Made by a program: the position numbers and the translations under genes
Notes under the pieces: generated by a model
The model's database searches: none
What the model saw: the letters and a program-made list of their open reading frames with translations, nothing else
What the model was told of the DNA's origin: nothing
In this document: positions 25,658-34,877 of the stretch, one piece after another
Layout of the letters: each line of letters opens with the position of its first letter
Position numbering within the stretch: position 1 is the stretch's first letter
From: Nocardia transvalensis NBRC 15921
GTDB taxonomy: Bacteria; Actinomycetota; Actinomycetes; Mycobacteriales; Mycobacteriaceae
Reading direction: 5' to 3'
NCBI RefSeq assembly: GCF_000308875.1
Contig: NZ_BAGL01000018.1
Coordinates: 17,558 to 81,557, forward strand
Length of the DNA stretch: 64,000 nt

Positions 25658-26796
25658 GCGGTGGGCCTGTAGAAGCCGTGGAACGCCATTCCGCTGTTCT
25701 CCGTTCGGATCGGGCCGGTCTGTACGGGATCACCGGCCTCGACGAGCTGTCCGTTACCGATGACCATCGCGACATGACCATCCCAGATGGCCAGATCGCC
25801 GGGCTCGAGGTCGCCGGGGCTGACGGGCATGGCGCCCGCGCTCTGGTCCGCTGCCAGGCGCGGGAGGTCGACGCCCGCCTCGCCGTAGGCCCACTTGGTG
25901 AGGCCGCTGCAGTCCAGGCCGGAGCCGGGAGTGTTGCCGCCCCAGACGTAGGGGGTGCCGGTGGCGCTCAGGGCCGAGGTCACGGCCTTGGCCGCCTTCT
26001 CGTTGGGCGCCTCGACCTGGCTGCCGTCGGGCAGGGTGATCATGACGCCGCCGTGGCGGCCGCGCTCGCCGGACGTCGAAGTCGACCGGTCCTTGGGCGT
26101 CCCGGAGCTGTGGCCCGACTTCGAGGACGACGTGGTGGCGGCCGACGCCGGGCTCATCAGCGAACTCATCATCGAGCCGCCGGTGGAGGCGACGCCGCCC
26201 AGCATCGAGCCGGCCGTCGACAGGCCGCTCGCGATCGGGGCGGCCGACGCGGCGGCGACGGGGGTGCCCGCCGTCGACGGCGTGGACGGCGGCGGGGTGA
26301 GCTCCGTCATCGACGCTGTGTGGGTGTCCATCTCGGAGCGGGTGCGGGTGACCACGTTCAGCGCCTGGCCGAGGTGGTCGATCGCGGAACTCACCACGGT
26401 CGCCAGGCCGGGCGGGGTGGTCACGGCCGGGCCCAGCGCCGTCACCGATTTCACGAAGGACTGCAGGATGCCGTCCAGTTCCTTCTGGCCGGTCTCGATG
26501 GAGGCGGCGGCCTGGGTGACTACATCGGCCATGTCCAGGCCGCGGTCGGAGATGGACGCCGCGGAGGTCTGCACCTTCAGCGCCTTGTCCATCGCGGCGT
26601 CGCCGCCCTGGCCGTGCCAGGCGTTGGTCATCTGGTTGATGCCCGCGCTGCCGGCCTGATGAATTCCGTCCAGGGAGGTGGACGCCTGGCGCAGCGCGTC
26701 GGCCGGGCCGCCGCCCGGCAGGATGCCGTGGCCGAAGCTGGAGAGCAGCTCGATGATCGGCTGGGCCAGCGCCTCGAGGTCGATCACGGCCGTCAC
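25654..26796 (-). CDS. NlpC/P60 peptidase with N-terminal WXG-type domain
   Basis: This 380-residue protein has a helical N-terminal domain with a W-H-G motif (Trp60-Gly62 in MTNAWHGQG), like type VII secretion substrates. An Ala/Ser/Pro-rich linker (165-245) and a C-terminal NlpC/P60 domain follow. Catalytic Cys296 lies in LDCSGLTKWAYGEAG, His341 in WDGHVAMVIG, and the third polar residue near 353. Such enzymes cut the D-Glu/diamino acid bond of peptidoglycan stems. No Sec signal peptide is present, so export by an ESX system through the WXG domain is the likely route. The GTG start overlaps the upstream stop as GTGA. Confidence 0.82.
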   Translation of the reverse strand: MTAVIDLEALAQPIIELLSSFGHGILPGGGPADALRQASTSLDGIHQAGSAGINQMTNAWHGQGGDAAMDKALKVQTSAASISDRGLDMADVVTQAAASIETGQKELDGILQSFVKSVTALGPAVTTPPGLATVVSSAIDHLGQALNVVTRTRSEMDTHTASMTELTPPPSTPSTAGTPVAAASAAPIASGLSTAGSMLGGVASTGGSMMSSLMSPASAATTSSSKSGHSSGTPKDRSTSTSGERGRHGGVMITLPDGSQVEAPNEKAAKAVTSALSATGTPYVWGGNTPGSGLDCSGLTKWAYGEAGVDLPRLAADQSAGAMPVSPGDLEPGDLAIWDGHVAMVIGNGQLVEAGDPVQTGPIRTENSGMAFHGFYRPTA

Positions 26797-27113
26797 GGCA
26801 GTTCCCCCTGGGTGGCGCGGATGGCCGCGGCCTCGCCGAGATCGGTCTCGGAGTAGGCGCCCACGGCGCCGGCCGCGGCGGCGCCCATGCTGCCCATCAC
26901 CGCCGACAGCTGCCCGATGCCCGCCACGTGGCCCGCGTGCGCGGCCGCGTAGGCGGTGACGAAATCGCCGCCGATCAGTCCGAAGATCGGGCCCAGCAGC
27001 AATGGATCGGCGCCGGCCGCACCGGCCGCGGCGGCGGCCATCTCCGCGGACAGGCCCCCTGCTGTCGCACCGTAGGCGGCGACGCCCTCGGTGTCGACCG
27101 AGATCTTGTGCAT
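26793..27113 (-). CDS. Type VII secretion target-like (EspC/WXG-like) small protein
   Basis: This 106-residue Ala/Gly-rich helical protein starts MHKISVDTEGVAAYGATAGGLSAEM and has the size and pattern of EspC-like ESX secretion-associated proteins. A conserved YSETDLG segment near the C terminus resembles the YxxxD/E export signal. ATG 27113 is preferred because GGGGG lies 6 nt upstream; another ATG is two codons earlier. It leads the operon and probably forms a partner or co-substrate for the NlpC/P60 protein. No ESX ATPase or membrane gene is in the window. Confidence 0.68.
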   Translation of the reverse strand: MHKISVDTEGVAAYGATAGGLSAEMAAAAAGAAGADPLLLGPIFGLIGGDFVTAYAAAHAGHVAGIGQLSAVMGSMGAAAAGAVGAYSETDLGEAAAIRATQGELP

Positions 27114-27259
27114 CAACATCCCCCATCGTGCTGGTCTGGTGGCAGATTACGGCATCCGAGTACTTCGACGCAGGCACTGCGGCAACGGTTCCGCCCCCGG
27201 GACGAGAAATCCGCCGGGGGCCCGGACCCCGAACCCCGTAGAGACCTTATCGTTCCCTC

Positions 27260-27883
27260 ATGCGCACGCACATCGTGGATCATCCGCTCGCCGCCACCCT
27301 GTTGACGACCATGCGCGACGCGCGTACGGCCAATCCGGGATTCCGGGCGGCACTGCGGGATCTGACCGGATTCCTGATCTACGAGGCGTTGCGCGACGCG
27401 CCCGTGGCGCGCTTCGAGGTCGATACGCCCGTCGCCGCCACCGAAGGAGTTCGGCTGGCACGTCCGCCGCTGCTGGTGCCGGTGCTGCGGGCGGGGCTGG
27501 GCATGGTCGACGTCGCCAGCGCGCTGGTTCCGGAATCGCGGGTCGGCTTCGTCGGCATCGCCCGCAACGAGGAGACACACCAGCCGGTGCCGTATATGGA
27601 ATCGCTGCCCGAAGATCTGTCCGGACATCCGGTGTTCGTGCTGGATCCGATGCTGGCCACGGGCGGCTCGATGCTCCACACGCTGGAGCTGCTGGCCGCC
27701 CGCAATGCCACGGACATCACCGCGGTCTGCGTGGTCGCCGCACCCGAAGGTGTTGCGGCGCTGGAGAACTCCGGGCTGCCTGTACGGTTGGTCACCGCGG
27801 CTGTGGATCGGGGGCTCAACGCAGATGCTTATATCGTGCCGGGGCTGGGTGATGCGGGGGACCGGCAGTTCGGGCCGCGTTGA
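27260..27883 (+). CDS. upp: Uracil phosphoribosyltransferase
   Basis: This enzyme makes UMP from uracil and PRPP. The 207-residue protein has the PRPP-binding motif [14 protein letters not shown] and the uracil-binding C-terminal [20 protein letters not shown]. The two flexible-loop elements PVLRAGLGM and [19 protein letters not shown] are also present. TATCGT ends 6 nt before the ATG and no ribosome-binding site is visible, which points to a leaderless transcript. It faces pmmB tail to tail and corresponds to Rv3309c. Confidence 0.96.
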   Translation: MRTHIVDHPLAATLLTTMRDARTANPGFRAALRDLTGFLIYEALRDAPVARFEVDTPVAATEGVRLARPPLLVPVLRAGLGMVDVASALVPESRVGFVGIARNEETHQPVPYMESLPEDLSGHPVFVLDPMLATGGSMLHTLELLAARNATDITAVCVVAAPEGVAALENSGLPVRLVTAAVDRGLNADAYIVPGLGDAGDRQFGPR

Positions 27884-27914
27884 CGCGGGAACTCTTGCAG
27901 CGCTGCGGTAACCG

Positions 27915-29540
27915 TTAGAGCGCCGCGCAGAACTCACGCAGCTCGGCCAGACGCCGGGCGGCCGCTTCCCTTGCCTCGGGGAGCGCCGCTCGGGCCGAAA
28001 CAGCTTCCACGACTTCGAGATAGCACTTGAGCTTGGGTTCGGTGCCGGACGGGCGGATGACGAGGCGCTGAGACTCGCCCTCGAAGATCAGCGCGTCGGT
28101 GCGTAGCGGGCCGCGCGCCTGCGACAGGTCCGTGCAGGTGACGGGGACGCCCGCGATGGTCTCGGGCGGCGTGTCGCGCAGCCGTGCGACCACCTCCGCG
28201 GCGGCGACCTGATCAGCCAGGCGCAGCGAGACCTGGTCGTTGACATACAGCCCGAATTCCTGGGCGTAGTCGTCGAGGACGTCGCGCGGCGTGCGCCCGG
28301 CCGCGCGCAGCCGCGCCACGAGATCGGCCGCCGCGACGGCCGCCGAGATGCCGTCCTTGTCGCGGACCGCCGCCGGGTCGACGCAGTGGCCGATCGCCTC
28401 CTCGTAGGCGTAGACGAGGCCGTCGCCCGCGCGGGCCAGCCATTTGAAGCCGGTGAGCGTCTCGGTGTAGCGGGCGCCGCGGGCCGGCGCCAGCGCGCTC
28501 AGCAGCCGCGAGGACACGATCGTGGTCGCCACCAAGGCATTCGGCGGCGCGGCGCGCAGCACGTAATCGGCGAGCAGGACGCCGGTCTGATCGCCGCGCA
28601 GCATCCGGAATCCGTCCGGTCCGGGCACGCCGATCGCGCACCGGTCGGCATCCGGATCCAGCGCGATCGCGAGATCGGCGTCCACCTTCGCCGCCAGTTC
28701 CAGCAGCAGATCGGACGCGCCGGGCTCCTCCGGATTCGGGAAGGCGACGGTGGGGAAGTCCGGATCGGGCGCGAACTGCTCGACCACCACATGCACATCC
28801 GTGAACCCGGCCGCGTGCAGGGCAGTCACGGCGAGTTCGCCGCCGACGCCGTGCATGGCGGTCAGCGCGATGCGAAGATCGCCGCGCTGTGCGGGTTCGG
28901 GGCGATGCGCCGACGCGGATTCGATGCTCGGCCGCGGGCGCGAACCCGGTGGGGCAAGGCCGGGACCGTCCGGTCCGCCGACCAGATACGGGAGCGAGGC
29001 GACCCGGGCCAGATAGCGCTGGACGATCTCCTCGCCCATCTGACTCGCCGTGGCCCCGACCGACAGCGACAGTGTCGACGGCGCGGGTGCGGTGGGCCGC
29101 GGGTCGGCGCGCGAGATCGGTTCGCGCACAGCCTCGATGCGGCGCTCGATCTCGGCGTCGGCGGGCGGGATCAGCTGCGAACCGCCGTCGAGGTACACCT
29201 TGTACCCGTTGTCGGTGGCCGGATTGTGCGAGGCCGTGATCTGCACTCCCGCAACGGCTCCCAGCTCCCGCACGGCGAACGCGACGACCGGGGTGGGCAG
29301 CGGGCGGGGCAGCGCCAGCACCGAGAACCCCGCGGCGGCGAAGACTTCCGCGGTGACGGTGGCGAACTCCGCCGACCCGTGCCGGGCGTCGCGGCCCACG
29401 ATCACCAGGCCGCCGCCGAGGCAGCGCTCCCGCAGCCAGTCGGCGAGCCCGGCCGAGGCCCGCGCGACCGTGTCGACGTTCATGCCGTCGGGGCCGTCCT
29501 GGAGCGGCCCCCGCAATCCGGCTGTTCCGAATCGCAACAT
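27915..29540 (-). CDS. pmmB: Phosphopentomutase/phosphomannomutase-type enzyme
   Basis: This 541-residue alpha-D-phosphohexomutase has all four signatures: the phosphoserine loop ITASHNPATD (Ser104), the metal site DPDADR, the sugar loop (Y)EEAIGH and the phosphate site RPSGTEPKLK. It interconverts sugar 1- and 6- (or pentose 1- and 5-) phosphates. Placed directly after punA, with coupled translation (TGATG), it probably handles the ribose 1-phosphate released by nucleoside phosphorolysis, although the mycobacterial orthologue Rv3308 is annotated as phosphomannomutase. The true start is ATG 29540; a much longer open frame upstream is an antisense artefact. Confidence 0.9.
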   Translation of the reverse strand: MLRFGTAGLRGPLQDGPDGMNVDTVARASAGLADWLRERCLGGGLVIVGRDARHGSAEFATVTAEVFAAAGFSVLALPRPLPTPVVAFAVRELGAVAGVQITASHNPATDNGYKVYLDGGSQLIPPADAEIERRIEAVREPISRADPRPTAPAPSTLSLSVGATASQMGEEIVQRYLARVASLPYLVGGPDGPGLAPPGSRPRPSIESASAHRPEPAQRGDLRIALTAMHGVGGELAVTALHAAGFTDVHVVVEQFAPDPDFPTVAFPNPEEPGASDLLLELAAKVDADLAIALDPDADRCAIGVPGPDGFRMLRGDQTGVLLADYVLRAAPPNALVATTIVSSRLLSALAPARGARYTETLTGFKWLARAGDGLVYAYEEAIGHCVDPAAVRDKDGISAAVAAADLVARLRAAGRTPRDVLDDYAQEFGLYVNDQVSLRLADQVAAAEVVARLRDTPPETIAGVPVTCTDLSQARGPLRTDALIFEGESQRLVIRPSGTEPKLKCYLEVVEAVSARAALPEAREAAARRLAELREFCAAL

Positions 29541-30322
29541 CAGCCGATCCGTTCCAGTACGCCGCGCAGCAGTTTGCCCAGGCGCGGCGCGGCGGCGTGG
29601 CCCTCGGCGAGCACCTCGGCGTGCGACAGGGGAGCGCCCGTGACACCGGCGGCCAGGTTGGTCACGAGGGAGATACCCAGTACTCGGGCTCCGGCGGCGC
29701 GGCAGGCGATGGCCTCCAGGACCGTTGACATGCCGACGAGATCGGCCCCTATGGTTCCCAGCATGCGGATCTCGGCCGGGGTCTCGTACTGCGGTCCGGT
29801 CAGCCCCGCGTACACGCCCTCGGTGAGGGTCGGGTCGATCTCCTTGGCCAGTGCGCGCAGGTCCGGGTCCCAGGCGTCGACCAGATTCACGAAGGTCGCG
29901 CCGGACAGCGGGGTGCGCGCGGTGAGGTTGATGTGATCGCCGATCAGCACCGGCTCGCCGACGCGCAGGCCGGGCCGGATGCCCCCGGCCGCGTTCGTCA
30001 GCACGATGGTTTCGGCGCCGGCCGCCACGGCCGCGCGGACGCCGTGCACCACCTCGTCCGGCGTATAACCCTCGTACAGGTGCTGGCGGCCCATCATCAC
30101 CAGCGTGGGCACGTCGTTCACCAGCACCGAGTGCACCGCGTTGCGATGTCCCTGCGCGGTGGGCTTCCCGAAGCCGGGCAACTCGCTCATCGGCACGGAC
30201 GCCGTGGGCGTGCCGATCTCGGCCGCCGCGTCCTGCCAGCCCGATCCCATCACCACCGCGATCCGGTGCCGCGCGACGCCCGTACGGTCGGCAATCGCCT
30301 CGGCGGCCTGTTCGGCAAGCAT
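29540..30322 (-). CDS. punA: Purine nucleoside phosphorylase
   Basis: This is a trimeric PNP (family 2) that splits inosine or guanosine to base and ribose 1-phosphate. The 260-residue protein shows VVMGSGW at the phosphate site, the [13 protein letters not shown] and GRQHLYEGY loops, and TNAAGGI. The purine-recognition region [13 protein letters not shown] has Glu, and NLAAGV supplies the Asn of the specificity loop. TACTGT ends 7 nt before the ATG with no ribosome-binding site, which suggests leaderless translation. With add, upp and pmmB it forms a salvage set; the order matches Rv3307-Rv3308. Confidence 0.95.
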   Translation of the reverse strand: MLAEQAAEAIADRTGVARHRIAVVMGSGWQDAAAEIGTPTASVPMSELPGFGKPTAQGHRNAVHSVLVNDVPTLVMMGRQHLYEGYTPDEVVHGVRAAVAAGAETIVLTNAAGGIRPGLRVGEPVLIGDHINLTARTPLSGATFVNLVDAWDPDLRALAKEIDPTLTEGVYAGLTGPQYETPAEIRMLGTIGADLVGMSTVLEAIACRAAGARVLGISLVTNLAAGVTGAPLSHAEVLAEGHAAAPRLGKLLRGVLERIG

Positions 30323-30434
30323 GGAGGCCACAGTAGTCCCGGCGCGCCCCCGTTCGCCCGTCGAACCTGGACGAGCGGGGCCGGGTCTCAGGGGGTAGAC
30401 ACCGGGATTCGGCGCGGCAGGGCAGGATGAGGCC

Positions 30435-31349
30435 GTGCGTGAACTCGTCGTGTTGGGGACGGCCAGCCAGGTGCCGACCCGCCAGCGCAACCACAACGGC
30501 TACTTTCTGCGGTGGGACGGGGAGGGGCTCCTGTTCGATCCGGGGGAGGGGACCCAGCGGCAGATGCTGTACGCGGGTGTCTCGGCGGCGAGCATCACGG
30601 GCATCGGCATCACGCACTTCCACGGGGACCACTGTCTGGGGCTGCCCGGCGTGCTGGGCAGGCTGAATCTCGACCGGGTCGCGCATCCGGTCGACGTGTG
30701 GTTCCCGGCCGACGACCACGACTACTTCGAGAAACTGAGCGAAATCGTGCCGCGCCAGCGGGATCCGGGGCTGCGGCCGCACCCGATTCCGGCCGACGGC
30801 CCGGTGCCGGTGCCGGATATGCCGTTCCGGCTGGAGGCGGTCGCGCTGTCGCACCGGGTCGCGACGTTCGGATACCGGCTCGCCGAACCCGACGGCCGCC
30901 GCATGCTGCCCGAGAGGCTGGCCGCGTTCGGCATCTCGGGCCCCGATATCGGCGAATTGCAACGTACGGGCGCGCTCGCCCTGCCCGGCGGCCGCACGGT
31001 CACCCTCGACGAGGTGTCCACGCTGCGTCGCGGTCAGCGGTTCGCCTTCGTCATGGACACCCGGATGTGTTCGGGCGTCGAGGAATTGGCGCAGGACGCC
31101 GACATGCTGGTCATCGAGTCGACGTTCCTGGACGACGACGTATCGCTGGCCCACGAATTCGGCCACCTGACCGCCGCGGAGGCCGCCCAGGTGGCCGAGG
31201 CGGCGGGCGTGCGCACGCTGGTGCTCACCCATTTCTCGCAGCGCTACCCCGACCTCGACGGCCACCGCACCGAGGCGAGCAAGTACTTCCACGGCGAACT
31301 GGTGGTGGCCGAGGATCTCATGCGCGTCCCCGTCCCGACTCGCCGGTAA
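30435..31349 (+). CDS. rnz: Ribonuclease Z
   Basis: This is a metallo-beta-lactamase-fold endonuclease that removes 3' trailers of tRNA precursors. The 304-residue length fits the short bacterial form. The zinc ligands are visible in [13 protein letters not shown] (HxHxDH), [11 protein letters not shown], the MDTR segment and the final LTHFSQRY. The GTG start is preceded by CAGGAT 6 nt upstream and no good ribosome-binding site. The gene lies between punA and an enoyl-CoA isomerase-like gene and is not in the mycobacterial block at this place as far as I recall. Confidence 0.94.
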   Translation: MRELVVLGTASQVPTRQRNHNGYFLRWDGEGLLFDPGEGTQRQMLYAGVSAASITGIGITHFHGDHCLGLPGVLGRLNLDRVAHPVDVWFPADDHDYFEKLSEIVPRQRDPGLRPHPIPADGPVPVPDMPFRLEAVALSHRVATFGYRLAEPDGRRMLPERLAAFGISGPDIGELQRTGALALPGGRTVTLDEVSTLRRGQRFAFVMDTRMCSGVEELAQDADMLVIESTFLDDDVSLAHEFGHLTAAEAAQVAEAAGVRTLVLTHFSQRYPDLDGHRTEASKYFHGELVVAEDLMRVPVPTRR

Positions 31350-31371
31350 CTTATGCCGCTACGCTGATCGC

Positions 31372-32076
31372 ATGCCATATTTGGAGCGTGACGGGGACGT
31401 CTTCGTCCTCTATCTGGGCAACGAGGGCCAGACCGACAGCGAGAACCGTTTCCACCCCGACTTCATCGAGGCATTCCACGGCCTGCTCGACCAGGTCGAG
31501 GCGCACGAGGGCCCCGCGGCCCTGGTCACCGTCGCGACCGGCAAGTTCTACAGCAACGGCCTCGACACCGACTGGCTGTTCGGCAATCTCGACCGCATGC
31601 ACTGGTACCTGGACCGGGTGCATTCGATGTTCAGCCGCCTGCTGACCTTCCCGATGGCGACCGTGGCCGCGGTCAACGGGCACGCCTTCGGCGCCGGCGC
31701 GATGCTGGCCACCTCGCACGACTTCCGCGTGATGCGCGGCGACCGCGGCTACTGGTGCCTGCCCGAGGTGCACCTGGGCATGCCGTTCACCGTGGCGATG
31801 AACGCCCTGGTCACCGAGCGGCTCACCAACCAGGTCGCGCTGGAGGCGATGACCACCGGCCGCCGCTACGCCGCCGACGACGCGATCGCCGCGGGCATCG
31901 CGGACGAGAAGGCCGACGCCGACAAGGTGCTCGCTGCCGCCGTGACCCGCGCGGCGGCACTGGCGGGTAATCGCAAGCCGAACCTGCCGGTGATCAAGCG
32001 CGCGCTGCACGGCAAGGCGCTGGCCGGGCTGAATACGCCGACCACTCCGGAGAACCTGGCGTTCGCGGCCGGATGA
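31372..32076 (+). CDS. Enoyl-CoA hydratase/isomerase-family protein
   Basis: This 234-residue crotonase-fold protein resembles Delta3,Delta2-enoyl-CoA isomerases. The oxyanion-hole regions are KFYSNGLDTDWL and VAAVNGHAFGAGAML. The third signature, WCLPEVHLGMPF, carries a Glu at the place of a catalytic residue. The usual second Glu of hydratases is not evident. It likely acts in beta-oxidation of unsaturated fatty acids. TACGCT ends 6 nt before the ATG, so the mRNA may be leaderless. Confidence 0.86.
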   Translation: MPYLERDGDVFVLYLGNEGQTDSENRFHPDFIEAFHGLLDQVEAHEGPAALVTVATGKFYSNGLDTDWLFGNLDRMHWYLDRVHSMFSRLLTFPMATVAAVNGHAFGAGAMLATSHDFRVMRGDRGYWCLPEVHLGMPFTVAMNALVTERLTNQVALEAMTTGRRYAADDAIAAGIADEKADADKVLAAAVTRAAALAGNRKPNLPVIKRALHGKALAGLNTPTTPENLAFAAG

Positions 32077-32159
32077 GGCGTACCTGCGGCCGGTCCGCGC
32101 CGTTCGCGGCCCGATAACCCGATGGGCGCGGGAGCGCCCACGGTGTAACACTGTGTGCC

Positions 32160-33422
32160 ATGCCACGCAGCCCCGGCTTTCCGACACCCGACCGCGGTTC
32201 GGACCGAACAGTCGGCTCGGTCTGTCCGGATGACGCTGATCCCGCGCTGATCGCGGCCGCCGATACCGCCATCAGGGCGGCGTCCGCCGAACTGCTCGCG
32301 CTCTCGCACGACATCCACGCCGAGCCCGAACTGGCCTTCGCCGAGACCCGCAGCGTCGCGAAGACCCTGGTCCCGCTGCGTGAACGCGGATTCGCGATCG
32401 AGTCGCCGGTCGCCGGTCTGGACACCGCCTTCACCGCCACGTACGGCAGCGGCGAACTGGTGGTGGGAATCTGCGCGGAGTACGACGCGTTGCCCGAGAT
32501 CGGGCACGCCTGCGGGCACAACATCATCGCCGCGTCGGCGGTGGGTGCCGCCCTCGGGCTGGCCGAGGTGGCCGATGCGTGCGGTATCACGGTGAAGGTG
32601 TTCGGCACGCCGGCCGAGGAGAGCGGCGGTGGCAAGGTGCTCATGCTCGAGCGCGGCGTATTCGACGGCACGGCGATGGCGATGATGGTCCATCCCGGCC
32701 CGTTCGACATCGTCGGCGCGCGGTCGCTGGCGCTGGCCGACCTCTCGATCGTGTTCCGCGGCCGCGCGGCGCATGCCAGCGCGGCCCCCGAACAGGGCCG
32801 CAACGCGGGCGACGCGGCGACCGTCGCGCAGGTTGCCATCGGATTGCTGCGACAGCATTTGAACCCTGGACAACAACTTCACGGTATAGTCGAGCGGGGC
32901 GGCGTTGCCCCCAACATAGTGCCCGGACATGCGGAACTGCTGTACTACCTACGGGCAGAGGATTCCGCATCCCTCGACGATCTGATGCGACGTGCGTCGG
33001 CCTGTTTCGAGGCGGGAGCACTGGCGACCGGGTGTACCCAGGAAATCCGGACGCTTGCGCCCACATATACCGAGCTGACTCCCGATCCCGCACTACTGTG
33101 TGCCTATCGCGAGCAGATCGTCGGCATGGGACGCGTGCCGCTCGCGCCGGAACTCGAGGCAGCGCGGCCGCTGGGCAGCACCGACATGGGCAACGTCACC
33201 AATGTCATCCCCGGCATCCATCCGGTTATCGGAATCGATGCCGGCGGCGCGGTGACACATCAGCCGGAATTCGCCGCGGCGTGCATCACGCCGTCGGCGG
33301 ATCTCGCGGTGACCGACGGGGCCACGGCGCTGGCACGTACCGCGATCCGGGTCGCGAGCGATGAAATTCACAGAGACAGGTTGTTGGAGCTCGGCATTCA
33401 GCGACAGGAGGACATTCGGTGA
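32160..33422 (+). CDS. M20-family amidohydrolase (AmiB1-like)
   Basis: This 420-residue metallopeptidase belongs to the M20D aminoacylase/carboxypeptidase family. Metal-site motifs HDIHAEPELAF, CAEYDALPEIGHACGHN and TPAEESGGGK are visible, followed by a dimerisation lid domain and the C-terminal GSTDMGNVTNVIPGIHP. It probably hydrolyses N-acyl or p-aminobenzoyl-type amides in the cytosol; the exact substrate is unknown. It overlaps the next M20 gene by GTGA, as amiB1-amiA1 do in M. tuberculosis (Rv3306c-Rv3305c). Confidence 0.88.
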   Translation: MPRSPGFPTPDRGSDRTVGSVCPDDADPALIAAADTAIRAASAELLALSHDIHAEPELAFAETRSVAKTLVPLRERGFAIESPVAGLDTAFTATYGSGELVVGICAEYDALPEIGHACGHNIIAASAVGAALGLAEVADACGITVKVFGTPAEESGGGKVLMLERGVFDGTAMAMMVHPGPFDIVGARSLALADLSIVFRGRAAHASAAPEQGRNAGDAATVAQVAIGLLRQHLNPGQQLHGIVERGGVAPNIVPGHAELLYYLRAEDSASLDDLMRRASACFEAGALATGCTQEIRTLAPTYTELTPDPALLCAYREQIVGMGRVPLAPELEAARPLGSTDMGNVTNVIPGIHPVIGIDAGGAVTHQPEFAAACITPSADLAVTDGATALARTAIRVASDEIHRDRLLELGIQRQEDIR

Positions 33423-34684
33423 GTACAACCGGCGGGTCCGATACCGCATCCGGTGCGGACCTGGAGGCGGCGGGGTACGGGAGACCCGTATCCACGAACG
33501 GCGCCGCATCGGCGAACAAGGCGACGACGAGCCGCAGGGCCGTCGACGCGTGGCTGAACGAGCACGCGGAGGATCTGATCGGGTGGCGGCGGCACATTCA
33601 CGCCAACCCCGAACTCTCCCGCACCGAATTCGCCACCACCGAGTTCGTCGAGACCTGGCTGGTCAAGGCCGGGCTCGAACCGCGCAAGCTGCCCACCGGC
33701 ACCGGTCTGATCTGTGATATCGGCCCCGACGGCCCGCGCATCGGCCTGCGCGCCGATATGGACGCGCTCCCGCTGCAGGAGTACACGGGACTACCGTTCG
33801 CCTCCGCGGCCCCGGGCGTGTCGCACGCCTGCGGGCACGACGCGCACACCGCGATCCTGCTCGGCACGGCGATGGCGCTGGCCGAGGCGCCCGAGCTGCC
33901 GGTCGGCGTGCGGCTGGTGTTCCAGCACGCCGAGGAGGTCATGCCCGGCGGCGCGATCGATATGGTCGCGGCGGGCGCGATGGAGGACGTGTCGCGTATG
34001 TACGCGCTGCACTGCGATCCGCGGCTGGAGGTGGGCCGGGTCGGCATCCGGGTCGGGGCCATCACCTCGGCGGCCGACACCGTCGAACTGGTGCTGGACT
34101 CGCCCGGCGGGCACACCTCGCGCCCGCACCTGACCAGCGATCTGGTCTATGCGATCGGCACCGTCATCACGGGTCTCCCGGGGTTGCTGAGCCGCCGGAT
34201 CGATCCGCGCACCAGCACGGTGATGGTGTGGGGCGCGGTGTCGGCGGGCAAGGCGCCCAACGCGATTCCGCAGACCGGGATGCTCACCGGAACCGTCCGC
34301 ACCGGTGACCACGCCACCTGGTCGCTGCTGGAGCCGATGGTCCGCGAGATCGTCGAGGGCCTGCTCGCCCCGACCGGCGTGCGGTATCAGCTGAACTACA
34401 AGCGCGGCGTGCCGCCGGTGGTCAACGACGAGCACGCGACCCGCGTGTTCGAGGACGCCATCCGGGCCCTCGGTCCCGACGCGCTGGCCGACACCCCGCA
34501 GTCCGGCGGCGGCGAGGACTTCTCCTGGTACCTGGAAGAGGTGCCCGGCGCCATGGCCCGCCTGGGCGTGTGGTCCGGCACGGGCCCCCAACTGGACCTG
34601 CACCAGCCCACTTTCGACATCGATGAGCGCGCGCTGGCGGTGGGGGTGCGGACCCTGACCAATCTGGTGTTGCAGTCCCGGTAG
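33419..34684 (+). CDS. M20-family amidohydrolase (AmiA1-like)
   Basis: This 421-residue M20D peptidase is a paralogue of the preceding one. Landmarks are WRRHIHANPELSRTEF, LRADMDALPLQEYTGL, SHACGHDAHTAILLG, FQHAEEVMPGG and the final GGEDFSWYLEEVPG. The HACGHD and AEE motifs supply the binuclear metal site. This is the arrangement of N-acetyl amino acid or hippurate hydrolases. GTG 33419 overlaps the upstream stop. An N-terminal extension of about 40 low-complexity residues precedes the catalytic domain; an internal start is possible. Confidence 0.88.
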   Translation: MSTTGGSDTASGADLEAAGYGRPVSTNGAASANKATTSRRAVDAWLNEHAEDLIGWRRHIHANPELSRTEFATTEFVETWLVKAGLEPRKLPTGTGLICDIGPDGPRIGLRADMDALPLQEYTGLPFASAAPGVSHACGHDAHTAILLGTAMALAEAPELPVGVRLVFQHAEEVMPGGAIDMVAAGAMEDVSRMYALHCDPRLEVGRVGIRVGAITSAADTVELVLDSPGGHTSRPHLTSDLVYAIGTVITGLPGLLSRRIDPRTSTVMVWGAVSAGKAPNAIPQTGMLTGTVRTGDHATWSLLEPMVREIVEGLLAPTGVRYQLNYKRGVPPVVNDEHATRVFEDAIRALGPDALADTPQSGGGEDFSWYLEEVPGAMARLGVWSGTGPQLDLHQPTFDIDERALAVGVRTLTNLVLQSR

Positions 34685-34690
34685 CTCAAC

Positions 34691-34739
34691 GTCCTCGATG
34701 TGGTCCCGGCCGAAAGCGCGCCGGGACCACTTCGAGGAC
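34691..34739. repeat. Inverted repeat after amiA1, family copy 2a
   Basis: GTCCTCGATGTGGTCCCGG (34691-34709) pairs with CCGGGACCACTTCGAGGAC (34721-34739) around a GCC-rich loop containing CGAAAGCGCG. The core resembles the CCGGC.CGCTTTTGGCCGG unit of copies 1 and 3. It may serve as the transcript end of amiB1-amiA1. Confidence 0.8.
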
Positions 34740-34740
34740 A

Positions 34741-34818
34741 GGAGCGCCGGGACCACATCGAGGACAGGAGCGCCGGGACCACATTGAGGACGGGAGCGGC
34801 GGGATCACATCGAGGACG
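34741..34818. repeat. Three tandem 26-bp direct repeats
   Basis: Units begin at 34741, 34767 and 34793. Each reads GGAGCGCCGGGACCACATCG followed by AGGACA/G, with a few changes in the third. The right arm of the preceding inverted repeat (34716-34740) acts as a degenerate fourth unit. There are no spacers, so this is not a CRISPR array. It probably arose by slippage of one repeat arm. Confidence 0.85.
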
Positions 34819-34842
34819 GCGAAGTCAGCCCATACGTTTTTG

Positions 34843-34877
34843 TTGTTTCCGGCACGCTCTTGGCCGGAAACTCACAA
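34843..34877. repeat. Intergenic hairpin, family copy 2b
   Basis: GTTTCCGGC and GCCGGAAAC around ACGCTCTTG form a stem with extra outer pairing of TTG with CAA. The core TTTCCGGCACGCTCTTGGCC matches the family unit at 54161 and 19891. It ends at the stop codon of the gamma-glutamylcyclotransferase-like gene and may terminate its transcript. Confidence 0.8.

Noticed and set aside
29541..31292. Very long N-terminal extension of pmmB (open frame to 31292)
   Set aside because: The extension is antisense to rnz and out of frame with punA. The real protein starts at [11 protein letters not shown], position 29540.
34741..34818. CRISPR array
   Set aside because: The repeats are directly adjacent with no unique spacers, and no cas gene is present.
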